In this document: piece after piece, positions 46,785 to 56,444 of the stretch
Numbering within the stretch: the first letter of the stretch is position 1
Layout of the letters: each line of letters starts with the position of its first letter
Assembly (NCBI RefSeq): GCF_008245005.1
Contig: NZ_CP043427.1
Span: 1,178,001 to 1,242,000, forward strand
DNA length: 64,000 bases
Direction: 5' to 3'
Source of the DNA: Campylobacter sputorum subsp. sputorum
GTDB lineage: Bacteria > Campylobacterota > Campylobacteria > Campylobacterales > Campylobacteraceae
Translations under genes and position numbers: made by a program
Notes under the pieces: model-generated
Seen by the model: only the letters and a program-made list of their open reading frames with translations
What the model was told of the DNA's origin: nothing
Databases searched by the model: none

Positions 46785-46803
46785 AATTTTGATAACCATT
46801 ATA
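46785..46803. promoter_or_regulatory. candidate Fur box of the ceu operon
   Basis: On the minus strand TATAATGGTTATCAAAATT matches 14 of 19 positions of the classic Fur consensus, with the core ATGnTTATCA intact. It overlaps the region where the ceuB promoter must lie. Confidence 0.6.
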
Positions 46804-46916
46804 ACAATTTATAAATTAAATTTATTTTAAAAATTATTAGTTTAAAACCCTCAAAAAAACAACTTTAAAAATTTTAAAATGTTTAAATTTTAAAACCTTT
46901 TTAACACATTTTTTTG

Positions 46917-46922
46917 TATAAT
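46917..46922 (+). promoter_or_regulatory. -10 box for the RsiV-like gene
   Basis: TTTTTGTATAATTC contains TATAAT 35 bases before the ATG. A second TATAAT at about 46945 is too close to the start to serve. Confidence 0.4.
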
Positions 46923-46957
46923 TCACATTTTTACACATTAAGGTTATAATACAAAAA

Positions 46958-47971
46958 ATGAAAAATATATTTGCATTACTTTTAATATTTATAAATTTAT
47001 CATTTGCTTATGAAAATATCACAATTGAAGATGGATATAGCTTTATATATAAAGATAATAATTGTAGCGATGAGACAAATTCAACCCAAATTTACATAAA
47101 TTATTATGATAAAAATAACAATTTAGATGGTAAAAATAACAAATATTATGGGCATATTTTTACACAAGGAAATGTATATACTTTTTCAGATGTTACGCCA
47201 AAAGAAGACGAAAATAAAACTATTTTTAATATCAAAACCAAAAATATATCAGTAAAAGCAAATGTTATAAATGATCGTTTTGAAGGCGTAATTAAGCTAA
47301 ATAACACAACACAAGATATAAATGCCTCTCTTGATAAAAAGTATTCTCTTATAATGATAACAGCAAAAGCAAATTTCGAACAAATCTCTCAACGAGATTT
47401 TATATTTAAAAAAAGCTTTGTTTATGATGCTATAGATTTTAAAGATCAAAACTCTTCTCAAATGCGATTTAAGATGGCAAATTTATTAAAAAATAGCTAT
47501 TTAGATGAATTGTCAAATTGGTATAACGAATTTTTTGCATCAAATAATGTAAATTTTAACAGCCCTACTTTTATAAGATATAATAACAATTTAGAAAATA
47601 TCTACTATAAAAAAGGCAATTTGACCGTATTTTTAACAGATGAATATTTTTATAGCGGCGGTGCTCACGATAATACAAGCAAACAATATGAAGTTAATTA
47701 TAAAGAAAAAAAACTTGAATTAAGCGACATTTTAAAAGATGTCCATGATCAAAACTTAATTTCTATGATTTGGGATAAAGTAAAAGTTTATGCATATATA
47801 AAACAAAACGATCTTGAAATTTCAAAGAATTTTTCAATATCTCCTTATGGCATTACTTTTGTGTATAATCCTTATGAGATCGGTCCTTTTTCTGCTGGAA
47901 TCATAGAAGCGTTTTTTAAATTTAGCGAAATTAAACCATTTTTAAAAGATGAATTTTTAAGTATATTATAA
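46958..47971 (+). CDS. secreted RsiV-like (DUF3298) protein
   Basis: A 337-residue protein with a signal peptide (MKNIFALLLIFINLSFA). The C-terminal 130 residues carry the DUF3298/RsiV pattern: YFYSGGAHDNTSKQYEVNYK near residue 231, LSDILKD, and FVYNPYEIGPFSAGI near 303. In Bacillus this fold occurs in the lysozyme-sensing anti-sigma factor RsiV; the Campylobacter protein has no cytoplasmic anti-sigma part and no sigma gene beside it, so it is at most a related binding domain. Its stop is 2 bases from the convergent AsmA-like stop. Confidence 0.72.
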   Translation: MKNIFALLLIFINLSFAYENITIEDGYSFIYKDNNCSDETNSTQIYINYYDKNNNLDGKNNKYYGHIFTQGNVYTFSDVTPKEDENKTIFNIKTKNISVKANVINDRFEGVIKLNNTTQDINASLDKKYSLIMITAKANFEQISQRDFIFKKSFVYDAIDFKDQNSSQMRFKMANLLKNSYLDELSNWYNEFFASNNVNFNSPTFIRYNNNLENIYYKKGNLTVFLTDEYFYSGGAHDNTSKQYEVNYKEKKLELSDILKDVHDQNLISMIWDKVKVYAYIKQNDLEISKNFSISPYGITFVYNPYEIGPFSAGIIEAFFKFSEIKPFLKDEFLSIL

Positions 47972-47973
47972 AG

Positions 47974-50541
47974 CTATTCAAACAATACAAACGGCAATTC
48001 TAAGGTATTTTTTATTATATTAAACGGCGTTAATAATGTGTCTTGCAGAATTTGAGTTGAATACTTTGGCTCATCCATAGTTCCACTTATTTTTATAACT
48101 GTTGATATTGTTCTTTCCTTTCCTAGTATAATCTGATTTACAAGCGGGATTTTATTTATAATACTACTTGCGTCTTTTAAAAGTTTTAATTCTAAATCTA
48201 TATCTATTTGTTTATTACCTAAATTTATAATGCCTCGCCCGCCTATGTCAGCACTGGTTCCAGTTAAATTTATGGCTTTAAAATTCAGTATATCGCCATT
48301 TCTATTAATGTAAATTTTGCCACTATTTACGGTAAATCCATCTGAATTAAAATCAGGAGTTTTAAAAACTAGCAACGAAGGAATTGTGTTTAAAAATGTA
48401 AGAAGTTGATGATAAAATATATAATCTTTTAAATATGTGTCTTTTAGAATAATCTCGGCATTATAGTTTTTTACATTTCTGCCAAGCAAATGCAAATCAA
48501 ATTTACCACCTTCAAAACTTTTAGAACCAAACAAGGAATTTAAAAATTCTCCATTTAATTTAGTAGCATTCAAAATAAGCTTATCATTATTTGATATTAA
48601 ATGGAAATTTCCGTTATCTTTTTTAGCTAAAAGCTCTATATTTTTACCTTTTATATCGCCACTATAGCTATCAAATGGTATAGTTTTATTAAGATCAAGC
48701 AAAATCAAATTTGAATTTTGTGCATTGATGTGAACGGGTAATTCATCAGAACTATTTTCATCGTTATTTGCACTATCTTGGTATATAAAATCAAGATTTT
48801 TTAAATTTATATCCAACAAATCTTTTTTATATGAAAAATTAAAAAAATCACTTTTTGAATAACCTTTTACATAATCTTTTGATACTATAAATTTAAAACT
48901 ATCCATATCGTATTTTGTGCCATCTTTTTTAATAAACGGAACATCAAAAATTACATTTTGAGCACTTATATCAAAATCTTCAAAATCTTTGGTTTTTATA
49001 TCCAAATTACTGCCACTTTTTATACCTATATCATTTAAAAGCGAGCTATATTGCACTACATCTGATAAACTTTGTATATTTATTAAATTTAAATCAGATA
49101 AAATAATCTTAGTATTTAACTCATTTATATCTAAAATTGTTGCGTTTTTTTCAAAATTCATATCTATATGAAGTGGTTTTTGTTCAAATTTTACTATGGA
49201 ATTTTTTTCATTTGCTTTTATATCTAGGTTGCAAATAGCTTCAAATTTAGCACTATTTTTATCTATATATATATCTCCATTTAAATTTTTAGCATCTAAA
49301 AAACTATTTGATAGATGAGAATTTTCAATTCTAACTAAAGAGTTATTTTCTAGGATTATTTTGGCATACTTACTAAAAAACGGCGATTTGGATATGTTTA
49401 TATCTGCATTTTTAAGCTCAAATACACCGCTAGCTTTAGTTAGCAAGTTTTTAAAAGTTATATTTAGATATAAATCTGTTTTTAATTCACCTTTTTTTTG
49501 AATTATTGGAATATTTATATCATAAGCTTTTAGTATATCTTGGACTTTTTCATCAAGCAAAGAATCTGTTTTTATATTTATGTCTATATTTGTATTATTG
49601 CCAAATAAATCATTTATAGCTACGCTTGAGCCATCCAGTGATTTATCGTAGTATTTTGGATTGTTTAAAACAAAAGATAAAACTCCGTTTTTTAAACTAA
49701 TATTTACATCATCTACATTAACTTCTTTTACACTCTTATCAAATTTTATTTTTAAATCTTTAGCATTTGCACTTCCTTCTATGTAATCAAAATGCATATT
49801 TTTATTTTTCAAATCCATCATACCGCTAAGATTTTGTATAAAATATTCTCTAGCTATAATATGACCATATATCCACTCTTTTACCTCTTTATCTATCCAT
49901 TTATTCTCTTCTATCTCTCTCATAAGGCCTTTTAAAGAAGTTGCATAAACATTTGAAAAATTATAATATAGCTTATTTTTTTGCACTCTTAATCTCAAAT
50001 CACCATTTACCTCATGCGAAACAAATGTTCCCTTGAAATCATAATCATAACTTTTGCCATCAAGCACTCCTGTACCACAAATAGTTGCATTAAAATCTTT
50101 AAGAGCTACCTCTTTTGTATCTATTATGATTTTATCGCCTTTTGTATCAAAAGAAGCATTTAATCTAACATATGGCATATCTACAAAAAACAGACCATCT
50201 TGAAAAACCATATCAAATTTCAAATCACCATAATGCAAATTTTCTACAACAATGCTAGAAAATAATGAATTTAATAGATTTATTTTTCTTGTTAAATTTA
50301 ATATATCTATGTCGCTTGAAAAATCTTTATCATTGTTTTGAGTATTTATTTGTATATCTTTTGTGGCTAAAATAAGTTTTTTATCTAATTTTATATATAA
50401 TTGACCAATATGAAAAGTTTTGAAATCCAAATTTTGGATATTTATACCACTTTTCAGAAAATAAAAAAGGACAAATATGGCAAACAAAAGAACAATAAAA
50501 AAAATGGTTATTTTTTTAAAAATGCTAGAAATTGTTCTCAT
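47974..50541 (-). CDS. large AsmA/YhdP-like (DUF3971) membrane protein
   Basis: An 855-residue protein anchored by one N-terminal membrane helix (ITIFFIVLLFAIFVLFYFL) and then a very long beta-rich periplasmic part full of N/D/K-rich strands. It ends with ISGTMDEPKYSTQI and LLTPFNIIKNTLELP, typical of AsmA/DUF3971 proteins, which are thought to form grooves moving phospholipids between membranes. The ATG at 50541 has AAAAAGGAAAAC upstream. Its first 22 codons overlap the first codons of the divergent mltG. Confidence 0.8.
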   Translation of the reverse strand: MRTISSIFKKITIFFIVLLFAIFVLFYFLKSGINIQNLDFKTFHIGQLYIKLDKKLILATKDIQINTQNNDKDFSSDIDILNLTRKINLLNSLFSSIVVENLHYGDLKFDMVFQDGLFFVDMPYVRLNASFDTKGDKIIIDTKEVALKDFNATICGTGVLDGKSYDYDFKGTFVSHEVNGDLRLRVQKNKLYYNFSNVYATSLKGLMREIEENKWIDKEVKEWIYGHIIAREYFIQNLSGMMDLKNKNMHFDYIEGSANAKDLKIKFDKSVKEVNVDDVNISLKNGVLSFVLNNPKYYDKSLDGSSVAINDLFGNNTNIDINIKTDSLLDEKVQDILKAYDINIPIIQKKGELKTDLYLNITFKNLLTKASGVFELKNADINISKSPFFSKYAKIILENNSLVRIENSHLSNSFLDAKNLNGDIYIDKNSAKFEAICNLDIKANEKNSIVKFEQKPLHIDMNFEKNATILDINELNTKIILSDLNLINIQSLSDVVQYSSLLNDIGIKSGSNLDIKTKDFEDFDISAQNVIFDVPFIKKDGTKYDMDSFKFIVSKDYVKGYSKSDFFNFSYKKDLLDINLKNLDFIYQDSANNDENSSDELPVHINAQNSNLILLDLNKTIPFDSYSGDIKGKNIELLAKKDNGNFHLISNNDKLILNATKLNGEFLNSLFGSKSFEGGKFDLHLLGRNVKNYNAEIILKDTYLKDYIFYHQLLTFLNTIPSLLVFKTPDFNSDGFTVNSGKIYINRNGDILNFKAINLTGTSADIGGRGIINLGNKQIDIDLELKLLKDASSIINKIPLVNQIILGKERTISTVIKISGTMDEPKYSTQILQDTLLTPFNIIKNTLELPFVLFE

Positions 50542-51436
50542 AGTTTTCCTTTTTTTACTACTCTACCTTAGCAGACCAGTATATACAAGCAAAGTTGTAT
50601 TTTTACCGCAAGGTAGTATAAGCACGATTATAACATATTTACAAGACAGAAATTTCAATCTAAGCAAAATAGATAAATTTTTTTTAGCCATGATTGGGCA
50701 ACCTCAATCAGGCTGGATAGATATCGGCGAGACAAAGCTTAGCAAATACGATTTCTTATACAAACTTACAACAGCAAAAGCAGCTATGAATGAAATCACG
50801 CTTATACCGGGCGAAACAACTGTTGTATTTTTAAATTTACTATCAAAACAACTAAATTTAAACTTTGATACTTTATATAAAGAATATCTCAAAAACGCTC
50901 CACTTACAGAAGGTTTTTTGGTGCCTGAAACATATAAAATTCCAAAAGGTATTAGCGAAAGACACCTTATTTATTATCTTATCAACACATCTAAAAATCA
51001 ACATAAAAAAATAAGTGAAAAAATATTTGGCAACTTTAACAAAACTAGCTGGATAGAGTATTTGGTAGTAGCATCAATAATACAAAAAGAAGCAGCAAAT
51101 TCTGAAGAAATGCCGCTTGTATCGTCTGTTATATACAATAGACTTAAAAAAAATATGAAGCTTCAAATGGATGGAACGCTAAATTACGGAATTTACTCTC
51201 ACGATGTAATAACAGCAGATAGGATAAAATCAGACACTAGTAAATTTAATACATATCTATACGAAGGATTGCCAGAAATTCCTATTTGTACTGTTAGTTT
51301 TGATAGCATAAAAGCAGCTATTTTCCCATCAAAAAGCGATTATTTGTATTTTGTTTTAGATAAGAAAAATAAAAAGCATATATTTTCAAAAACATATAAA
51401 GAGCATATAAATGTTATAAATAGACAAAGAAAATAA
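50477..51436 (+). CDS. mltG: endolytic murein transglycosylase MltG
   Basis: A 319-residue protein starting at 50477 (AAAAAGGACAAAT upstream), with one membrane helix (VLIVFLFLLLYL, near residue 20) and the YceG/MltG catalytic domain: LTEGFLVPETYKIPKG near 147, ASIIQKEAANSEEMPLVSSV with the catalytic glutamate near 211, and LQMDGTLNYGI near 238. It cuts nascent peptidoglycan strands to set their length. The 5' end overlaps the AsmA-like gene head to head. Confidence 0.9.
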   Translation: MANKRTIKKMVIFLKMLEIVLIVFLFLLLYLSRPVYTSKVVFLPQGSISTIITYLQDRNFNLSKIDKFFLAMIGQPQSGWIDIGETKLSKYDFLYKLTTAKAAMNEITLIPGETTVVFLNLLSKQLNLNFDTLYKEYLKNAPLTEGFLVPETYKIPKGISERHLIYYLINTSKNQHKKISEKIFGNFNKTSWIEYLVVASIIQKEAANSEEMPLVSSVIYNRLKKNMKLQMDGTLNYGIYSHDVITADRIKSDTSKFNTYLYEGLPEIPICTVSFDSIKAAIFPSKSDYLYFVLDKKNKKHIFSKTYKEHINVINRQRK

Positions 51437-51513
51437 TCAAATTTAATTTTGAAAAAATTTTTGTTTAATATAATAATGATAAAATAATAACAATTTAAAA
51501 AAAGGAGTAAATT

Positions 51514-53715
51514 ATGAGCGATATTGTCTACACTTACACCGATGAAGCCCCGGCTATGGCTACATTTTCTTTATACCCAATTATAAAGAAATTTTTAAAT
51601 GAAGCCGGCATTAGTATATCCTTATCAGATATATCTTTAGCAGGAAGGATTATGGCAAATTTTTCACAAGATTTAAAGCCAGATCAAGGAATTCCGGATT
51701 ACTTAGAAATACTTGGGGATTCTACAAATGATAAATTTGCAAATATAATCAAGCTTCCAAACATCTCAGCTTCAATTCCACAACTAAATGCCGCCATAGA
51801 TGAGTTAAGAAAAAAGGGTATAAATGTTCCGCTATATCCAACTAATCCTAAAAATGATGACGAAAAAGAGATCAATGAAATATACGCAAAAGTTTTAGGA
51901 AGTGCAGTTAATCCGGTGCTTAGACAAGGAAATTCCGATAGAAGAAGCGTAAAAGCAGTAAAAGACTATGCAAAAGAATTTCCACACAAAGTTGGCTCGT
52001 GGGATAAAAGCAGTAAAACCTGCGTAAGATATATGAATGATGGCGATTTTTATTCAAATGAAAAATCACACCTTTTTGATGAAGCAGCAAATTTAAAAGT
52101 AGAGTTTATATCTAAAAATGGCGAAAAATCTACTTTAAAACAAAATTTGTCCATACAAAAAAATGAGATAGTTGATGCAACTTTTATGAGCGTAAATAAA
52201 CTAGAAGATTTTATAAAACAATGCATTGATGAAGCCAAAAAAAACGATATCATTTTTTCTATACATTTAAAAGCTACAATGATGAAAATAAGCGATCCGG
52301 TAATATTTGGACACGCTGTGCGTGTGTATTTTAAAGAACTATTTAATGAGTTTAAAGATGAAATAAGCAAGCTTAAATTTAATGAAAAAGATGGCTTAAA
52401 AGATCTTGAAAACAAGCTAGAAAACTCAAATTTAAAAGATAAAATTAAACCCAAACTAGTTCAAATTTACAATAACAATCCAAGAATAGCTATGGTAGAT
52501 AGTGATAAAGGTATAACAAATTTACATGTTCCAAGCGATATCATAGTTGATGCTTCAATGGCAGCAATGATAAGAAATGGCGGCAAAATGTGGGATAAAG
52601 ATGGCAAAGCAGATGATTGTATGGCAGTAATTCCAGATAAAACATACGCTACACTTTATGAAAGCGTAATAGAAAATTTAAAAGAACATGGCAAGCTAGA
52701 CCCTGCAAAAATCGGCTCAGTTTCTAACATAGGATTAATGGCAAAAAAAGCTGAAGAATACGGAAGCCATGATAAAACTTTCATAATGCAAAATGACGGA
52801 ACTATAATAGTAAGCGATGATAAAAACAGGGAAATATTTAAATTTGAAGTTTGCAAAGGCGACATTTTTAGAATGTGCCAAGCAAAAGATGATGCCATAA
52901 AAAACTGGGTCGAACTAGCAGCAAATAGAGCTCAAATAACAAAATCCAAAACTATTTTTTGGTTAGATGAAAAAAGAGCTCACGACAATATAATGATAAA
53001 TCAAGTAAAAAAATATCTTAAAGAGCTTGACACAAATGGGCTTGATTTGGAAATTTTAGCCCCACAAGATGCAGCTAAATTAACACTAGAAATCATCAGA
53101 AAAGGTAAAGATGTCATAAGCGTAACGGGAAATGTTTTAAGGGATTATTTAACAGATCTTTTTCCTATATTAGAACTTGGGACAAGTGCGAAAATGCTTT
53201 CAGTTGTGCCACTTTTGCAAGGTGGTGGTATGTTTGAAACTGGAGCTGGCGGAAGTGCTCCAAAAATAGCTAGCCAACTAATAGAAGAAAATCATTTAAG
53301 ATGGGATAGCTTGGGAGAATTTTTAGCATTAAGCGCTTCTCTTGATCATCTTTATAGAGTAAAAAATACAAATAACGCACTTATACTTTCTAACACACTT
53401 GAAGAGGCAATATCAATGCTCCTTAAAAATGATAAATCGCCAAAGAAAAATGTAGGTGAGCTTGACAATAGAGGAAGTCATTTTTATTTGGCACTTTACT
53501 GGGCTTTAAGCTTAGCAAAAAATGGAAAAGAACTATCTTGTAAATTTAAAAATATGGCAAAAAGCCTTCAAGATAATGAAGAAAAGATACTAGATGAGCT
53601 ATCAAAAGTTCAAGGAAGCAGCGTAGATGTCGGAGGATATTATAAATTTGATGATGAAAAAATGAGTCAAATTATGCGTCCTAGTAAAACACTAAATGAC
53701 ATTATAAACGAATAA
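51514..53715 (+). CDS. icd: NADP-dependent isocitrate dehydrogenase, monomeric type
   Basis: A 733-residue monomeric IDH, unrelated in length to the 400-residue dimeric form. It starts IVYTYTDEAPAMATFSLYPI and shows SVKAVKDYAKEFPHKVG, WDKDGKADDCMAVIPD, and VVPLLQGGGMFETGAGGSAP. It converts isocitrate to 2-oxoglutarate, giving NADPH. AAAGGAGTAAATT precedes the ATG. It stands alone, ending 10 bases from a convergent gene. Confidence 0.95.
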   Translation: MSDIVYTYTDEAPAMATFSLYPIIKKFLNEAGISISLSDISLAGRIMANFSQDLKPDQGIPDYLEILGDSTNDKFANIIKLPNISASIPQLNAAIDELRKKGINVPLYPTNPKNDDEKEINEIYAKVLGSAVNPVLRQGNSDRRSVKAVKDYAKEFPHKVGSWDKSSKTCVRYMNDGDFYSNEKSHLFDEAANLKVEFISKNGEKSTLKQNLSIQKNEIVDATFMSVNKLEDFIKQCIDEAKKNDIIFSIHLKATMMKISDPVIFGHAVRVYFKELFNEFKDEISKLKFNEKDGLKDLENKLENSNLKDKIKPKLVQIYNNNPRIAMVDSDKGITNLHVPSDIIVDASMAAMIRNGGKMWDKDGKADDCMAVIPDKTYATLYESVIENLKEHGKLDPAKIGSVSNIGLMAKKAEEYGSHDKTFIMQNDGTIIVSDDKNREIFKFEVCKGDIFRMCQAKDDAIKNWVELAANRAQITKSKTIFWLDEKRAHDNIMINQVKKYLKELDTNGLDLEILAPQDAAKLTLEIIRKGKDVISVTGNVLRDYLTDLFPILELGTSAKMLSVVPLLQGGGMFETGAGGSAPKIASQLIEENHLRWDSLGEFLALSASLDHLYRVKNTNNALILSNTLEEAISMLLKNDKSPKKNVGELDNRGSHFYLALYWALSLAKNGKELSCKFKNMAKSLQDNEEKILDELSKVQGSSVDVGGYYKFDDEKMSQIMRPSKTLNDIINE

Positions 53716-53724
53716 AAGGGGTGC

Positions 53725-53970
53725 CTAGTGCATCCTTTTTTCTATATATTCATCAACATACTCTTTTATGTTAAACTCTAAGTCGTATTCTTGCAATATT
53801 TTATACACATCCTCAACATTAGCCCCGCAAAAATACGCACTAACGCCACAACTACTTGATAAAAATCTAGGTGTTGATATGAGTTTAACTTTTATATCAT
53901 TAGCACGCAAAATTTTCTCAGTTGCGAAAGCCCCAGCACTTGTTGGGAATGTTATATATCCGCTTGTCAT
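53725..53970 (-). CDS. DUF3343 protein
   Basis: An 81-residue protein matching DUF3343: YITFPTSAGAFATEKIL, then STPRFLSSSCGVSAYF with a cysteine near residue 42. Members occur in sulfur and selenium gene clusters and may carry S or Se on the cysteine. It is last of the leftward group yedE-like, tusA-like, PLP enzyme, this gene. Confidence 0.75.
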   Translation of the reverse strand: MTSGYITFPTSAGAFATEKILRANDIKVKLISTPRFLSSSCGVSAYFCGANVEDVYKILQEYDLEFNIKEYVDEYIEKRMH

Positions 53971-54037
53971 TATAATACCTTGTATGATTACTCTTGCAAA
54001 AACATTTTACAAAATATCTTTTTAAAAATAGATTATT

Positions 54038-55180
54038 TTATGTTTTTGTTAAAATCTTTTTTAATGTTTCTATCAGTTTTTCAAGCTCTTCTATGGTGTT
54101 AAAAAATCCTGGAGATATTCTTAAAGCACCGTCTGGATAAGTAGAATAAAATTTATGTGTACCAGGATTGCAATGCAAAGAAGCCCTAGTTAAAAATCCA
54201 TTATCATCAAGCCTGTTTGCCAAATCAGAAATACACATAGATTTTGAGATAATACTTAAATTTGATATGTTTTTATAATCATTTGGTGTTTTTAAAATTA
54301 TCAAATCATCTATTTTTGAAATTTCTTTAAGAAGATACTCTTTTAACATAATTTCGTGAGAAAAAATATTTTTGATACCGATTTTATTTATAAAATCAAT
54401 TCCAGCATTTATACTTGCTATACCATGACCATTTTGAGTTCCGCTTTCTAGCATATCTGGCATAAACATAGGTTGAATTTCAAGCTCAGATTTACTACCT
54501 GTTCCACCTTGCATAAAAGGAGTTATAGAACTTATTTCAAAATCATCATTTATAGCCAAAACTCCAGTTCCTTGTATGCCAAAAAGCCCTTTGTGACCGC
54601 TTGCACACAAAATATCTATAAAATCATCTTTTATATTAACATCAACTATACCTATGCTTTGGGCTCCATCAAGCAAAGTTATAACACCTAGTTTTTTTGC
54701 TACTTTAAATATGTCTTTTATTGGAAAAATCGCACCGCTTACATTATTTGCATGCATTAAGCATATTAATTTTGCACCTTTTAGAGTTTCTTCATAGTTT
54801 ATAATGTGTCCGAATTTATCAACTTCAAGAATTTTTACTATTATCTTCTTTTTATTTTGTAAAAAATTTAGCACTCTTTTTACAGAATTATGCTCAAATG
54901 GCGAAGTTACTACGATATCACCTTCTTTAACAATTCCATTAATAGCCAAATTTAAAGAGTGTGTTGCATTATAAGTAAAAACAACATTTAGAGGATTTTT
55001 GAGTCCGAGTAAATTTGCTAATTTTTCTCTTGCGTCAAATATGATTTTACCAGCTTCAATAGACATTGTATGTCCGCTTCTACCAGCATTTGCACCATAA
55101 TTTTCCAAAAAATCCACTAAAGCTGTTTTTACACATTCCGGCTTTGGAAAAGATGTAGCGGCATTATCTAAATAAATCAT
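54038..55180 (-). CDS. class V aminotransferase-fold PLP enzyme (cysteine desulfurase-like)
   Basis: A 380-residue fold-type I PLP enzyme beginning MIYLDNAATSFPKPE, with GRSGHTMSIEA, VTSPFEHNSVKRVL, LLDGAQSIGIVDVNI, and the PLP lysine in ASGHKGLFGIQG near residue 192. The cysteine-containing loop reads RASLHCNPGTH near 341. It is likely a cysteine desulfurase or selenocysteine lyase. Overlap of 4 bases with the TusA-like gene suggests sulfur or selenium transfer between the two. Confidence 0.82.
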   Translation of the reverse strand: MIYLDNAATSFPKPECVKTALVDFLENYGANAGRSGHTMSIEAGKIIFDAREKLANLLGLKNPLNVVFTYNATHSLNLAINGIVKEGDIVVTSPFEHNSVKRVLNFLQNKKKIIVKILEVDKFGHIINYEETLKGAKLICLMHANNVSGAIFPIKDIFKVAKKLGVITLLDGAQSIGIVDVNIKDDFIDILCASGHKGLFGIQGTGVLAINDDFEISSITPFMQGGTGSKSELEIQPMFMPDMLESGTQNGHGIASINAGIDFINKIGIKNIFSHEIMLKEYLLKEISKIDDLIILKTPNDYKNISNLSIISKSMCISDLANRLDDNGFLTRASLHCNPGTHKFYSTYPDGALRISPGFFNTIEELEKLIETLKKILTKT

Positions 55181-55386
55181 TTTTTCACTAATTTAATAGT
55201 AATAACACCATTTTTATTATCTTCGCCTAATATAGAATAACCATAACTTAAAGCTAACCTTTTTGTATTTTCTTGTGCTGCCCCACAATCAACAATAAGC
55301 TCTATTTCTTTTTCTCCCTTATCAAACTCATTTTTTAATAGTATTACAGGTGTTGGACATGAAAGTCCGGTTGCATCTAATTTCAC
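55177..55386 (-). CDS. TusA/YedF-like sulfur carrier
   Basis: The best start is the GTG at 55386 (AAAGGAGAGATA upstream), giving 69 residues; the ATG further up lies inside the neighbouring gene. It begins MKLDATGLSCPTPVILLKNE, the TusA family signature with its carrier cysteine at residue 10. The C-terminal half is typical. It passes sulfane sulfur or selenium between proteins. One base overlap with the upstream YedE-like gene. Confidence 0.85.
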   Translation of the reverse strand: MKLDATGLSCPTPVILLKNEFDKGEKEIELIVDCGAAQENTKRLALSYGYSILGEDNKNGVITIKLVKK

Positions 55387-56444
55387 TATCTCTCCTTTGC
55401 AAAAAATCCTAAAATTAAACAAAATAAAAGACCTATTATAACCATATAAGGACCAAATACACTAACTCCAGCTCCAGATGAAGCTAGGGCAAAATTATGC
55501 GAAAATGCAGCTCCTACAATCATTCCAATAACAAAAATTCCAGCATCACTATCTCCTTCTCCGCTAAGTGTTAGTTGTCTTCCTGGACACCCTCCAGCTA
55601 ATGCAAATGCCAAACCACAAAGAACCATACTTAGAAAATTCCATACAATATCATTATGTGCAATTGGCTGATTTGTAAATCCTAGATGAAATTGTCCTAA
55701 AATTAAATTCATAACAAAAACACCAACAAATAAAGCTAAAACTCCTTGTAATAGATGTGTATCTTTAAATAAAATTGTATCTCTAAAAGCTGCTATCGTG
55801 CAAAATCTTGATCTTTGAGTTAAAACTCCAATTATCAATCCAGCAATGATAGATATAACAATATTTGCGTGATTACTGCCAGGTCCTTTTTGTGAGAAAA
55901 ATATAGGTAAATTTTCACCAAAACTAAATTTTGTTACAAGAAAAACAAATAAAACCAACATAAAAATAGGAATTAAAAGAGATTCAAGCTTAGAAACATT
56001 CTTGCTCTTTCCAAGACTATAGCCATTTTTTAAAAATATACTAGCTATAAATATACCAACAAAAAGTCCTACAATACCAGCTATTGCACTAAGATCTCCA
56101 CCGCCTAATCTTATCCAAGCCCTCCATGGACAACCTAAAAATACAAGTGCACCAATGGAAGCAAAAACCCCAAGAAAAAATCTCATTAAAGGCGAAGAAC
56201 CTCCGCGAGGACGAAATTCCTTAAAAAACATAGATGAGATAAAAGCACCAAAAACCAAGCCAATAATTTCAGGTCTTATATACTGGACTATACTAGCTCT
56301 ATGAAGACCTATTGCACCGCTTATATCTCTTAAAAAACAAGCGCCACAAAAACCCATATTACCAGGATTTCCAAAATATGCAAGCAAAGAAGCTATTGCT
56401 CCTATTGCAAGTCCAGCTATTACAGGAATAACAGCAACTCTCAT
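55386..56444 (-). CDS. YedE/YeeE-family transporter (putative selenium or thiosulfate)
   Basis: The ATG at 56444 (AAGGAAAATC upstream) gives 352 residues; a start at 56477 is less likely. About ten membrane helices. Family cysteines are visible in NMGFCGACFLRD, FLGCPWRAWIRLGGGDLSA, QRSRFCTIAAFRD, and LAGGCPGRQLTLSGEGDSD. This matches the YedE family linked to selenium metabolism, related to the thiosulfate importer TsuA. It heads an operon with a TusA-like carrier and a PLP desulfurase. Confidence 0.85.
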   Translation of the reverse strand: MRVAVIPVIAGLAIGAIASLLAYFGNPGNMGFCGACFLRDISGAIGLHRASIVQYIRPEIIGLVFGAFISSMFFKEFRPRGGSSPLMRFFLGVFASIGALVFLGCPWRAWIRLGGGDLSAIAGIVGLFVGIFIASIFLKNGYSLGKSKNVSKLESLLIPIFMLVLFVFLVTKFSFGENLPIFFSQKGPGSNHANIVISIIAGLIIGVLTQRSRFCTIAAFRDTILFKDTHLLQGVLALFVGVFVMNLILGQFHLGFTNQPIAHNDIVWNFLSMVLCGLAFALAGGCPGRQLTLSGEGDSDAGIFVIGMIVGAAFSHNFALASSGAGVSVFGPYMVIIGLLFCLILGFFAKER

